NCBI GenBank assembly: GCA_032622095.1 | Contig: CP136068.1 | Span: forward strand, 182,534,796-182,598,795 | Source: Siphonodentalium dalli | Lineage: Eukaryota > Mollusca > Scaphopoda > Gadilida > Siphonodentaliidae | DNA: 64,000 bases | Direction: 5' to 3' | In this document: one piece after another, positions 47,364 to 57,761 of the stretch | Numbering within the stretch: the first letter of the stretch is position 1 | How the letters are laid out: each line of letters opens with the position of its first letter | Program-made: the position numbers and the translations under genes | The notes under the pieces: model-generated | What the model was told of the DNA's origin: nothing | Databases searched by the model: none | Seen by the model: the letters and a program-made list of their open reading frames with translations, nothing else

Positions 47364-47865
47364 TTAAAGGCACGTGAGGCCTTAGTTGTCGAAAATATTC
47401 ATATTTGTTCCAATCACCGTAAACAGAAACACATTAAAATGCATACAGTTTCGTTCATATATACCATGACTATCGCGTACACAGCATGTTATCATAAAGA
47501 CCTACTATATTTTACCTAAGCAAGAGCCTGATTGTGTTACAGGAGACAACACAATGTTACTGGCTAATCACACTCAAATGGCATAAACGCTCTTTATTTG
47601 TTCCATATCAGGAATTCACCAACAAAGAACGCTCTTTATGTTTAACATCATAATATAAACAAACACCATAAAAGTAAATTTTTATGCTTTTGTTTACATA
47701 ACAATGGTCAAACACATGACAGTAACATACTGTTTATGCGATATTTCTTATTTGTATACGGACAAAGTCTGTCTACATTTTGATGTTCTTTCTGTTTGTG
47801 GCGGTTTTTGACGGGTGGAAATATTTTTACAGGATACCCACCGCCAAGGCCAACCGTACCTTTAA
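47364..47865 (-). mobile_element. 502-bp TTAA-flanked MITE, copy 2 (inverted)
   Basis: The reverse complement of this interval matches 45498-45999 nearly end to end, beginning and ending at TTAA (47862-47865 and 47364-47367). The two copies face each other across 1,364 bp, so this region could fold into a ~500-bp stem. No reading frame of note. Confidence 0.85.
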
Positions 47866-48667
47866 GTAAATGAATATAACATCTCTTATTCTCCTGAGAG
47901 TAGATTTGTATTACCATTGGTCATTTATATAGGCGGGCATGATTATGATACTATACTTATCGGGACTTTCAATATTTTATTTCTGCCTATTAATCCCCCG
48001 TATTAGGTATTTATTGTGTTATTTCTTAATATGCCTGTTCTATTATGCAAATTACATAACCTACAGTCATTATCTGGTTTAAAATGTCAGATACACAAGA
48101 CGATTCTCGGACCAAAGTGCAGAAATATTTCGAATAAATATCATGTACAGAACCGTCACAGCCATGATTGGTTTGAAATAGAACAGTAACACGCACCCGT
48201 CTTGATTCTCAATTATCAACCCCTATCGGAATACTTTCTCAGCTATTTTACAGAAGAATAACACGGGTATACTTCATAGTCAGTGTTTGTCTTCAGAATG
48301 CGTTTCATATTTTATACGCCAGAAAAACAAAGAAATTGCGTCCACGTGGCTTGATTTTCAGTGATATGATGTTGATATTTACGCGTTAACTCGCTAATAC
48401 CGAGTTAATTGTGGTCTAGAGTTCAGGTTTCGATAACACGGCATTTCTGCAGCCTCTGTTCATTCAGGAAAGTGTACTATATTCAAGATATCTATAATTA
48501 TGCGTGATTTTGTCACAAAAATGATTATTTATAATCATCAGGAACCGTAACAAATCAGGCAAGAACCATCACAATCCGGCGATATAACGACTTCCGATGT
48601 AACAGTTCCTACAAAGTGCATAAAGGGCTTAGTTACATGAATATCCTTTGTACAGTGTTGTATTGAA

Positions 48668-48961
48668 GTGTTTTGCCACTGGCAGATCGTGTACATCAAA
48701 ATCATACCGTGTCACACGCCCAGATGTAAGACGTGTCAGATAATCTCTAACAATATTCCACGAACCAAAGATGGTCACATTTCCCGACCGAAGGGCTCAT
48801 TCAACTGTAATTATAGTAGTTTGGTGTATCTCATCATGTGTGACAAGTGTCCGGATACTCATTATATAGGGGAGACCGGGCAAAAACTTCGCCTAAGAAT
48901 CACAGGTCATCGGCAAAATATAAAAAACAAGGACGATTATGTTATGTATATGTGTTACTGA
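48668..48961 (+). pseudogene. Penelope-like GIY-YIG endonuclease fragment
   Basis: The open frame encodes CHTPRCKTCQIISNN, then SFNCNYSSLVYLIMCDKCPD and THYIGETGQKLRLRITGHRQ. This is the Cys-rich lead (C-x-x-x-x-C-x-x-C) and the GIY-YIG nuclease signature (V-Y-L-I then Y-I-G-E-T-G, then R-x-x-x-H) seen at the C-terminus of Penelope-like retroelements. It ends soon after at TGA, lacking the rest of the domain, and no reverse transcriptase precedes it. It lies antisense in intron 1, just inside exon 1 of the host gene. Confidence 0.75.
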
Positions 48962-49128
48962 TATCGTATATCCGTTTACACTAATAGTTACTCATGATGC
49001 TGTCTTTGACTTCACGGTCTCAGTACTATAATATATCTATTCACTTACATTGATATAATTTATTATATTCAAGAGAAGATGGATCTATTTAAGAACGTTC
49101 CAATCATCATCTGTAAAGCTATACTTAC

Positions 49129-49456
49129 CAGATAAAACACCGTGCTCTCCGCTTGAGTCGGGAACGAATCACATGACAAATCTATGTAGGAATCCTTGAG
49201 CAAGGAACACACACCACCTCCTGCGTCAAAATTCGCCGACGTGCACCAATAGTTACCCAAACAGTACAGAGCGCATGTATGCAGAGACGTCACCGTCATG
49301 CCACCAATGAGCGAATCGTCGCCATAGAATGGCGTGGAATTGCGGCCGCTACATATGACGTTTCGGACACTCATCATGTTCTGTAACCCGGATACGGACG
49401 CCACCATGCACACAATTGCCGACAACAACATAATCATAATATCCATCGTTATGTAC
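49129..49456 (-). CDS. Exon with signal peptide and PAN/Apple-like module
   Basis: Coding runs from ATG at 49446-49444 to donor CTG|GTAAGT after 49129 (106 codons, phase 0). The first 20 residues (MDIMIMLLSAIVCMVASVSG) form a typical secretory signal. The rest has six Cys, including SLHTCALYCLGNYWCTSANF and GGVCSLL, the C-x-x-x-C-x-x-x-x-x-C then C-x-L spacing of PAN/Apple modules, and an N-S-T glycosylation site. Acceptor CATATTACAG ends at 49457, ten bases 5' of the ATG. This implies an upstream non-coding exon. The open frame does extend further 5' to 49665, but the acceptor and signal peptide favour this start. Confidence 0.62.
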
Positions 49457-49860
49457 CTGTAATATGTCTCGAATTTGATTTGATGATAGTGGTGACCGGC
49501 GCTTATCACAATCGTGTGAAGTCTGCCGCGATAGTAACGGTGATTGATCTTGTGCGCATGTGCATACATATACACAAAGGCTGAAAATACATCGATTGTG
49601 GAAATGTTTATTAAGTATAGACTCACAGATGAACATACATCGATTTTTAAATATACAGTTCTCATGATGAATGTCTTCTTTTGGGAAAGTACGGGTTGAC
49701 ACTTAAATACAATGTGCGGGTGTCTATAAGCATCTTCTATTGGGTGTCATTAGCGTGCATTACTGTGTTGTATAATGAGTGCTGTCCTCCGGGTGTACGT
49801 TGACCGTTTGTATATGAAAGCGAAAAGTGTTAGACCACATAATTATTATAATATGATCGC
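49457..49860. other. Upstream flank or intron of the PAN-galectin-like gene
   Basis: By the acceptor at 49457 this is probably intron leading back to an unlocated first exon. No promoter element is convincing. Confidence 0.35.
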
Positions 49861-50075
49861 ACAGTAATGCTCTAATTAATCGACTCCTTACCTACAGCAG
49901 AATTATGGGTAACTTTTCAGGATTTAGTCGGAAATCTGGCCTGTTGCCATTCATCAGAAAGCTCTCGGCGAGTGCTTTCTGATGAATGGCAACAATCCAT
50001 ATATCCGACTAAATCCTGAAAAGTTACCCATTATTCTGCTGCAGTTAAGGAGTCGATTAATCAGAGCATTACTGT
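49861..50075. mobile_element. 215-bp foldback MITE
   Basis: Arms of 102 bp (49861-49962 and 49974-50075) with an 11-nt centre. The ends read ACAGTAATGCTCTAATTAAT on one side and its near-complement on the other. The arms differ at a few positions (for example CTGGCCTG against ATATGGATTG), so the hairpin is not perfect. Half of a related copy is at 27893-27982. The transcript would fold into a long hairpin. Confidence 0.9.
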
Positions 50076-50084
50076 ATTTGCCAT

Positions 50085-50955
50085 GTAGTGGCTCAACCGC
50101 CGCGATTCGATATTGCAATCATTATAGGGTGATAATTAGGACTGTAGTACCACAACTAATAACGTGCAGAGTATTATTAATATACCACTCTAAGATAAAC
50201 TGGCATACTGCGTTATTACATTTCATACCGAAAAGCGGCGGTTCCTCGCTAAGAGGATTCGTCACCGAAATATTTGTAACTGATGATATCGATGAAATTC
50301 TGATTTTAACATATTACACTTCTTTTTACACTACATATGCATACACTATTTCTTGCTCTGCTCTTACAACATACATGTATACTATTAAATTCCTAATTAA
50401 ACCCTATGGCTATAAATTTCATTCGGCCATTTGCTAATGCTCCAAATTACATTCTAAATTGATAATAGCCCAACATCAGGTTAAAGTCTTTTTACTCCCA
50501 TTTGTTAACTGTGATTACTGTGGTTTTGCCGTGATTTTAACTGTATTTAATATTTGGACGTCTTGCAAGGCACTCCATAATAGTTATCACATGGCATACA
50601 CAACCTTTATGTGAGTAGCATATCAAATGTATACTCCCCCGCCAAGCTACCAATTATCATCTTTACTTTTAGTTGACATAGCATTAGAGATCTTGTATCT
50701 TACTCCACAATATGTACTGGACATATCATCGCTTGTATGCATACCAGTGGTTTCGAACCTACCCTCGGTCAAGTGACATTCCTTGCAACCCTTGAATAAT
50801 TTATAAACACATGTAGTTGCTCAACCACCGCGATTCGATGTTGCAATCAATATAGGGTGATCATTAGGACTGTAGTACCACAACTAATAACTTACAGAGT
50901 ATTATTACTATACCACTCTAAGATAAACTGGCATACTACTTTATTACATTAATCA
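50085..50955 (+). repeat. ~140-bp direct duplication, 732 bp apart
   Basis: GCTCAACCGCCGCGATTCGA with ATAGGGTGATAATTAGGACT, CACAACTAATAAC and CACTCTAAGATAAACTGGCA at 50089-50210 recurs at 50820-50940. TAATCAGAGCATTAMTGTAT, from the end of the foldback element, appears before the first copy and after the second. The gap (50226-50815) has no supported exon. Confidence 0.8.
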
Positions 50956-51464
50956 GAGCATTAATGTATGTGACACTCTAAGATAAACTGGCATACGCGT
51001 TTGTACTATCATCACAATACAATTTGATTGTGCGCTGAAATAATACCATAATTATCATTAGCATGTTGCTCAGTTATTCAGCAAATCTCGTCATTCTCCG
51101 TAACCGCGCCTAAGAGGTCAAAGATCAAGGAGTCCAGACTGGTTCCTGGCGTTGCCAATATTGAGAAGTATTCAAATATTTTCAAACAGTTGCTGTGCTT
51201 CTCTATCGGTTAAAGTAATGCGGGGACATGGGTAGTGTGTCTTCGTTGGTGGGTACTCCACCTTGTAAATTCCAGCTACACACCTTTACCCAGATCAAAT
51301 TCCCACACTATGGGGAATATCATTTGCACATCACCATTGGCTCTGAATTTTCCAACTGATATCCCAATATGTCCATCTTTTGGCAACTCCCAACGTAATA
51401 TTCCCTATGGTTGAAATTTTCCAGCTACTGTTCAGGCTGAAGATTTTACCGAAAAGGTGAAAGT
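50956..51464. other. Unassigned, includes a weak dispersed repeat
   Basis: A second CACTCTAAGATAAACTGGCA piece at 50972 and the diverged repeat at about 51200-51440 (see 46340-46760). No exon. Confidence 0.4.
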
Positions 51465-51643
51465 AGTAAAATATACGATTTATGGTACATTCATACTAAT
51501 TATATGTAGTAAAATATACGATTTATGGTACATTCATACTAATTATATGTTGTAAAATATACGATTTATGGTACATTCATACTAATTATATGTAGTAAAA
51601 TATACGATTTATGGTACATTCATACTAATTATATGTTGTAAAA
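51465..51643 (+). repeat. 43-bp tandem repeat, four full copies
   Basis: Units start at 51465, 51508, 51551 and 51594, and a fifth begins at 51637. All are identical except for the first base (A, A, T, A, T). Unit phrase: GTAAAATATACGATTTATGG then TACATTCATACTAATTATAT. Very recent homogenisation. Confidence 0.97.
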
Positions 51644-52254
51644 TCAAACTATCACAACTATTTCAACCTACATGTGGTTTGTAATTTCAAACTGTTGCAG
51701 AGTCAGGCATGGAATTTCCAAATGTTGACTATTATTACCGAAGTTGGAGGGGTGGATTCCGACAGCACATCCCTACAACCCTTCCTCCACATTTCTCTCG
51801 CAACTAACACACTCCCATGCCGAAACAAAACCTGGTAATTTCACACGTTTGTCTAGTCTAGTGATGTGAAATATCAGGCTTCATGGCGAAGGGGACATCA
51901 TAAGTGCAATCTCGTCTGATGTGGCTGCGCTCGGAAAATTCGCGGCATGATCTGGCACATCATTAATTCAACCTTTACAGTTATATTTAACTACTATAGC
52001 TGAATTTGGCAGGGCCAATTAAACTATTTGTGTCAGGATTGAGCAAAATCCAATGATTTCCCCAAATAATTATATAGGAAAGAGCGTTCTAAATGATGTT
52101 CGTTTGAACTCGTTGTCAACGTAAATGTGTTAGATGTTGCTTGTTAGTAGATTTCCCAATGACTGGGACATATATGGTGATTTCTAGTATTAGTCCGTAA
52201 GCCATTCCTGAAAAGTTCAACGTTGTCATCTTTCGGTCACGATAATACTAATCT
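51644..52254. other. Unassigned sequence
   Basis: No supported exon. The last part may be the decayed equivalent of the coding sequence at 57762-58196, since the homologous 3' flank starts at about 52255. Confidence 0.35.
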
Positions 52255-52394
52255 GCAAATGTAAAAGGTATCCAAAGTTAATACAAATCAAGGGAGACTA
52301 ATCTGAGCTTCTATATCAAATTTCTATCCTGCCTTAAGCATATAATGGAACATTGCAAATGCATTTTATTTTATTGATATATGCTAGACTCATA

Positions 52395-54072
52395 GGCCGG
52401 ATTCGTCATATAAGGTTTAAACCTGGTCTACGTAAACCTCTATGTTTAAACCGCCGTAAGTCAGCAAAATCCGTGGTTTAAACCCGAGACCGCAGGTCTA
52501 AGTGACGCATTCGTCATCTCTGGTTTAAACCTAGTTTTTGTCAATTTCAATGTTGTTTTTGCGTTTTAAAAGCTTAAACCGGCAACTAAACCATCTAGTT
52601 CGGCGGTCCAGCTAAACCAGCTTTATCGAGGCTAAACTTGAGATGACGAATCCGTCTTTTCTCCATCGCGGTTTAGAATTGTCAAACAACCAGTCAAAGG
52701 GTGGAGCTGTAAATAATCTCGAGTAAGGGCGTGTCTAAGTGGCGACTGCCGACAGGTGTTATCATGTCACAGTTGATTCATTCGGACGCGAGCTTTGCTC
52801 AGATATGGACCTGTTCCTAAATTTATGATTTTAAAACTATTTTGTGTTTTTTTTGGCTTGTGGCAATCACAAATACTGGTGTTTTCTACGAATTCATTTG
52901 AAGGGTTCAACGTTTTAATGTTGACACTAAAACGATGCTACTGCATGACCAGATATGCTATACACATAGTTTGCCATCCTAAACTTATACTGCTATATGA
53001 GTCAAATTTGATAACTTATTTTTATGTAGATCATGCCACAAATCTCTACTCTGGCTACGCCCATAAATTCCCATAATATTCTACCAGTTCAAAACCAAGG
53101 AACATTTTTGATTTTCTGCATGACTGGAAATTTATGACATTGAAAAAAAATCAACGCATGTGATATATTTCTTTATTAAAAGCTGTCCGTCTGCATGGTT
53201 GCCCACTTCCAACAGTTCAGATGCCGCTTATGATGTGCAATCATAAGCAAATTGCCTTTACTTGACTGGCCTCTTGGTCCAGGATTAACTCGATTATGGA
53301 GATTTTATTCAGCGCCAGAGGTGCTTTGCGCACATTTTGATCATTTGAACATTTTAATTTAAAAAACATTTAATTAAATTTTAAACAAACAAATGTTAAT
53401 TTAATTTTTTTTTTACTTTTTAGATTCAACTCCTTACTCAATTTAACACAATTTAAAAAACAATTAAATTTTATTTTTTTTATTTTTAAATCAAATTTTT
53501 TAAAACATAACGCCGTTATACCACACGAATCACCACATCCCTAATTTAATTGAAATCGGTCCAGGGGTATTGGAGAACAGTTGCGAACAGACAAACGGAC
53601 ATACAGAAAGACAGCTCATATACCCTTTAATATATACAGATATACATGTAAATACACCAAATTTTGTCTTTTCGGGTGACGCATCTTGCAGAAATCTAAC
53701 ACAAACAAAGTGATGAACAGAGCGTGAAACTCGTGTTGAGAGACATGCCCTTTGTTAAATTGGTTTAAACACAGAATGAGATCGGATTAATAGTCAATGA
53801 GCGATACTTGTTTCTCAATGAATAAATCCGTTGAGCGTGCACGCGGTCACGATAATTTATGACTTGTCAATAACCACTATATCGGCCTATCTTTTGATCC
53901 GATTGGGAAGAGGGTAGTTTGATTGCATAACCATATCACCGAATAGAGTAGTCAATTAGCTGGCAACTGAACGAAAAAAACGCCCCCTTAGACCATGTTT
54001 GGCTGGACCGCCAATGTAGGTTTAAACCGGGTTTAAACTCGGAGGTTTAAACCGGAGATGACGAATTCGGCC
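52395..54072. mobile_element. 1.68-kb Harbinger-like non-autonomous element
   Basis: Terminal inverted repeat of about 29 bp: GGCCGGATTCGTCATATAAG at 52395 and, on the other strand from 54072, GGCCGAATTCGTCATCTCCG, both followed by GTTTAAACC. Subterminal GTTTAAACC words recur, and a third internal end (GATGACGAATCCG) lies near 52640-52655. Flanks are ATA on the left and ACA on the right, and the empty paralogue at 58304-58312 reads ACTCATATAGTGAC. A 3-bp target duplication with a GGCC end fits PIF/Harbinger, by analogy. There is no transposase frame; a family-B copy is nested inside. Confidence 0.7.
53250..53640 (+). repeat. Interspersed repeat family B, nested copy
   Basis: TCAACTCCTTACTCAATTTA then T-rich runs, CCACACGAATCACCACATCC then GAAATCGGTCCAGGGG, and a GACAAACGGACATACAGAAA end match 21170-21540 in order. 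Confidence 0.75.
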
Positions 54073-54684
54073 ACAGAGTGACAAGGAATTGTGTTCAAAC
54101 ACGACCAAATAACAACTAGAATTTATATTTGGCCATTTTCACATATTTGAAAACAAACCAATACTTTATCCACATTTGTTCATAACTGTTCAAACTTGTC
54201 TATAATAGGTGTCGTCAATCGGACAATTTTGTTTGAATCAACAATGGTATAGCTTTAAAAATTTGTCTGTGAACAGTAGATAAGTAGAGGTCAAAACCGC
54301 TGCCAGTGGCGCAAACAATAATACAATTAAGCGAAAATGATTGTTTGCTAACATTAAATTAAAATATTTGACGAACCTACGACGAATATCCACAAGCGAG
54401 TATCAATTAGATTGAAATGCCGAGTGAAACACTAAAGTGCTCCCAACCGTCCGAATTTACTTTTTACGTGTCGAAGTTGAGAACAAAATTGAACATTGTA
54501 ACAAAAACATATATATGTTGATATTTTATGTGAAAACCTGATTTTATAATTGCAGGACTGTCAAAATAAACTACGAAGGCTGTGGAGAATCAATTTTTAG
54601 AGCATAATCACATTTCGAAATCAACGTACGATCGTAAATTGAGCCTAGTATTCATTCATGTCGTCATCATTTTACCCTGTGACA

Positions 54685-54745
54685 ATGCATTCTCTTGTAT
54701 ATGCGAGTCGACCATATGTCGCCTCGCATATATAAGAGAATGCAT
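54685..54745. repeat. 23-bp arm hairpin
   Basis: ATGCATTCTCTTGTATATGC then GAG (54685-54707) pairs with 54723-54745 with one or two differences, loop 15 nt. A related unpaired copy (GCGTTCTCTTAAATATGCGA then GTCG) is at about 26710. Confidence 0.75.
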
Positions 54746-55849
54746 TGGCCTAACAATTTTTTATCATTTTTTTAAAATAAATGTTTCTGACAATTTTAGG
54801 ACATAAAATAAAAAACATCCATAACCCTGCAGGGAGCCCCACACATATATAGAAGCATATAGCAGAGTGTCGTCTGCTCATGTTTGTCTGGGGCTCTGTA
54901 TGGGTTCATATCAGCTACTATTGTCGATCTCTTGAACTGACAGAGAAAGATCTAGATAATTAATACAAACTTTAATATTGTTGATGTTGTTCAGGAAAAT
55001 TTGCCGAACAAGAGTATATCAAACGTACAGGATTAGTTATCGATAGATGCTTAATTGGGATTAACGATTTAGCGATTTATATTGATATAACACGTCGTGC
55101 CATTTAGGATTGAGGTGAGGAATATTGACTAAATAAAACGTCTCATGTGGTGAAGGTATATTTTCCACAACTTTCCACGAGTATCTTCCAGTCACCCGAA
55201 ATAACAAGAAACTTACTCAGGACTTACCAAAATATTGCACCAGACAATATTGCCCAAAGATCACTTGATTGATATCACCTATAGTATCAACAATATGTTG
55301 TACTACATGTAGTAGTAAAATGTATTTCAATATAAAATCATTCATTTATTAGGAAGCCAACTGCATCTTATTGTGATAATTATGTAGCAAACGTAGGCAA
55401 CTTTACCATAATTCCTTGCAACCATGAGGTGAGTATGCTGCTATGCGGAAAATTAGCAATGTATATACACGACGTTATAGTGCCATTCAATTACAGGCTA
55501 CTCGCCAACCCACTGTTAGCACTCGGATCACGGATTGGAATTCCCACCCAGAAAAAGTCAGTGCTACTCGGGACTACTGTACTCTTTTGCTTTGACAATT
55601 AATTATTTTAAAATGTTTTAAACAACCGACACAGAAAAAAACCAGTAACGAGTACATGACACTTATACCATTATCACCGAGGATAAATGCTAACGCCTTC
55701 ATCACCTCCCCGTAACTGTACTAATGTACTGCACTAAGAATCAGCATTGTATGATTTATTGACATTATATTCGAGTCTATTCACTCATCAGGGTACTTGT
55801 CCGGTATATTCAAGATCGAGAGTACGCACTAATTGGTTCAATTGGATCC
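54746..55849. other. Unassigned sequence
   Basis: No supported exon; several short inverted words such as CTACATGTAG near 55303. No clear repeat copies elsewhere in the window. Confidence 0.4.
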
Positions 55850-56960
55850 TGGCTTATGGACTGAACATTGCTTTATTGACGTCGTAGCGCAGTGCACAAA
55901 GTGTACAAAAAAATAAAGCCTTAAAATGTTTACATAACCAGTAATTGGGTACAGTATTCTCGACTACGTGTATGACAGAATGTTGGTGCTGATGGTGTTT
56001 GGTGGCCGTATTAAATTGAAAGCAGATATGACAATTATCGCAAGAAAAATACAAATGAAGTCAATAAAATCCAGGTTTTATGATTAAATCTATACGTTTT
56101 TTTTACCTGAAATTGAGCACTTTCATTCAAGAAACAGTGTTAGGCAACATCTATCTTGAAGGGATAGAGATACATCGGTGAGGAAGAGTCAGTTAGAATA
56201 TATCGATCGAGCGTGTGGTAAACAGACCCAATTGCATGTTTGTTACTGGCCGATAGTGCTTTATACTCATGTATGCGTCTCTTAAGGAGAACAATAATGG
56301 TTTTTGGCAGATTGTGCTATCCTACGCCATTGAACTCGTCCGATATACTGACAACAGTAACCCACACGCGTAGTTTTGTGTATATATTCCATACCAAGAG
56401 TGTGAGATTGATATCTTGTCATAAGTGCATCCACGTGCTTGGGACATAAACTAGTTATGGTCTGTCCAACTGGTAGTGGTACATTGTATTCAATCGTGGC
56501 TACTTTTAATTTCACATTGCGCTTGCAAGTTGATCAACATATCCTGGTATATATTGACTGAACATTGCTTTATTGACGTAGCAGGAGTGTACACATTATT
56601 GATGTAGGAACGCTTTGCACACAAACAAATAACGCCTTATAACGGTCTGACATAACCTGTAATTGGGTACAATATTCTCGACTCTGGTATGAGTGATTGT
56701 TGGGAATTATGTGCATGCCTGCGTCGCGTAAGGATGACACTTAGGGTATTGGCTGAACAGTCTGTCCTTACACATTGCAATCGTTCGATATACTGATACC
56801 AGTAACACACGCTTGTGGTTTTGTGTATGTATCCCACATATTGACATAGTTCAAATGCATGCGTTCATATGCTTGCTACATACACTGTGACATGGGTCGG
56901 TCAATCCATTAATGTCACTATGTTCAATCGTGGTTAGTTCTTAATGTCACACATGTGTTC
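55850..56960 (+). repeat. Diverged tandem duplication of ~600 bp
   Basis: GACTGAACATTGCTTTATTG then ACGT, CAGTAATTGGGTACAGTATT and CTCGAC at 55859-55965 recur at 56557-56685. A second set (CGATATACTGACAACAGTAA then CCACACG, TTTTGTGTATATATTCC, GTTCAATCGTGG-like) at 56340-56500 recurs at 56787-56940. Open minus-strand frames in both copies are not recognised. Confidence 0.7.
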
Positions 56961-57761
56961 TTTAGTTGGGATATGGGACGAGCACCCACCCAACAGGCCT
57001 TGTTCCTTCAGATTGTGAACTGTACTGTACTATATGACGTCACCGTGTGCTCACAAAATGTTCTCCAATGTATGCAAATAAGCATTTCCATCTCATATTT
57101 GAATAGACGTTGGATATTTTCGGACTACATGACTTAGCTGTGTAGCAACATACCATGAGCTATACAGCACACTCTGTAATCACTCCACATGTAGTGCCAA
57201 ATTTCAACACACAACTTGGAGCATATTGTAATATAATGTTATTATATCTCCACGCAGACCAGATCTTCGGTGTTACCAGTAAACACATCAAGTAGATTCC
57301 ATGTTGTGAAAATGTGAACAGTCTCGCACAAAAGAACACCTCTTCGAAAGTTCTATTTGAGCACTGGAAGAAATGTCATTACCTCCCTTTATCTTTGTCA
57401 CAGCAATTTCGTCGACTAATTTCGATACCGGTATAATTCAAAAGCGGTAATTATTATATATGTATTTTGGATCGCAAACTGCCAGATTTACTCTACGTGG
57501 GCTTTATTACGCTTACGTATGGTCATATTACTAATTTTCAACCCATCAAAATACATAATTTATAACGTGTTTCAACACGTTTCATCAATATTTCTAATTT
57601 TAGATATTACAAGTCGGAGCACGTTTCCTAAACACACAATCACGAGCTTAATTGTAATTTTGACCAATCAAAACTGGTTATAATTATATATTTAGCGCCT
57701 TTTCATATATATATAGATTTAAAGGTTTCTAATCTCATGTTAATCTTTATATCTCCCACAG
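56961..57761. other. Upstream region of the Gln/Tyr-rich frame
   Basis: No supported exon. A TTTATATCTCCCACAG tract immediately precedes the ATG at 57762 and could be a splice acceptor, implying that an upstream exon may exist in this region. Confidence 0.35.

Larger units (their letters stand above)
44238..48620. repeat. ~100-bp inverted arms 4.2 kb apart
   Basis: 44238-44340 (GCACTCTGTAGGAACTGTTA then CATCGGAAATCGTT) matches the reverse complement of 48513-48620 at most positions, including TGTGATGGTTCTTG and GGTTCCTGATGAT. The arms could be the ends of one large element that later collected others, or two inverted solo copies of a small repeat. No transposase frame lies between. Confidence 0.55.
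25774..49456 (-). other. Proposed gene: secreted PAN/Apple + galectin-like protein
   Basis: Five coding exons (49129-49446, 32508-32561, 29038-29123, 27070-27268, 25908-26024) join with phases 0/0/2/0. They give 774 coding nt (257 residues) with no internal stop. Predicted order: signal peptide (residues 1-20), six-cysteine PAN/Apple-like module (about 21-106), short linker, galectin-like domain (about 118-257). PAN modules bind protein or carbohydrate and galectins bind beta-galactosides. A secreted fusion suggests a recognition lectin, which is inference. An upstream non-coding exon is implied by the acceptor at 49457-49458 but was not located. Introns are about 16.6, 3.4, 1.8 and 1.0 kb. 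The last exon is the least certain. Confidence 0.5.
52255..54660 (+). repeat. Duplicated block (copy of 58185-58840), split by an insertion
   Basis: 52255-52394 plus 54073-54660 match 58185-58840 in order (TCCAAAGTTAA, ATAATGGAACATTGCA, TTGATATATG then ACTCATA, CAAACACGACCA, CACATATTTGAAAA, AAGCGAAAATGNTTGTTTGC, TGACGAAC, CTGTCAAAATAAACT). The 1.68-kb element 52395-54072 interrupts this copy. The other copy lacks it but has lost about 110 bp further on and gained about 70 bp. Confidence 0.85.

Noticed and set aside
49447-49665. N-terminal extension of the PAN-like exon to an ATG at 49665
   Set aside because: A good splice acceptor lies at 49457 just before an ATG that starts a clear signal peptide; the extension has no domain features and would bury the signal sequence.
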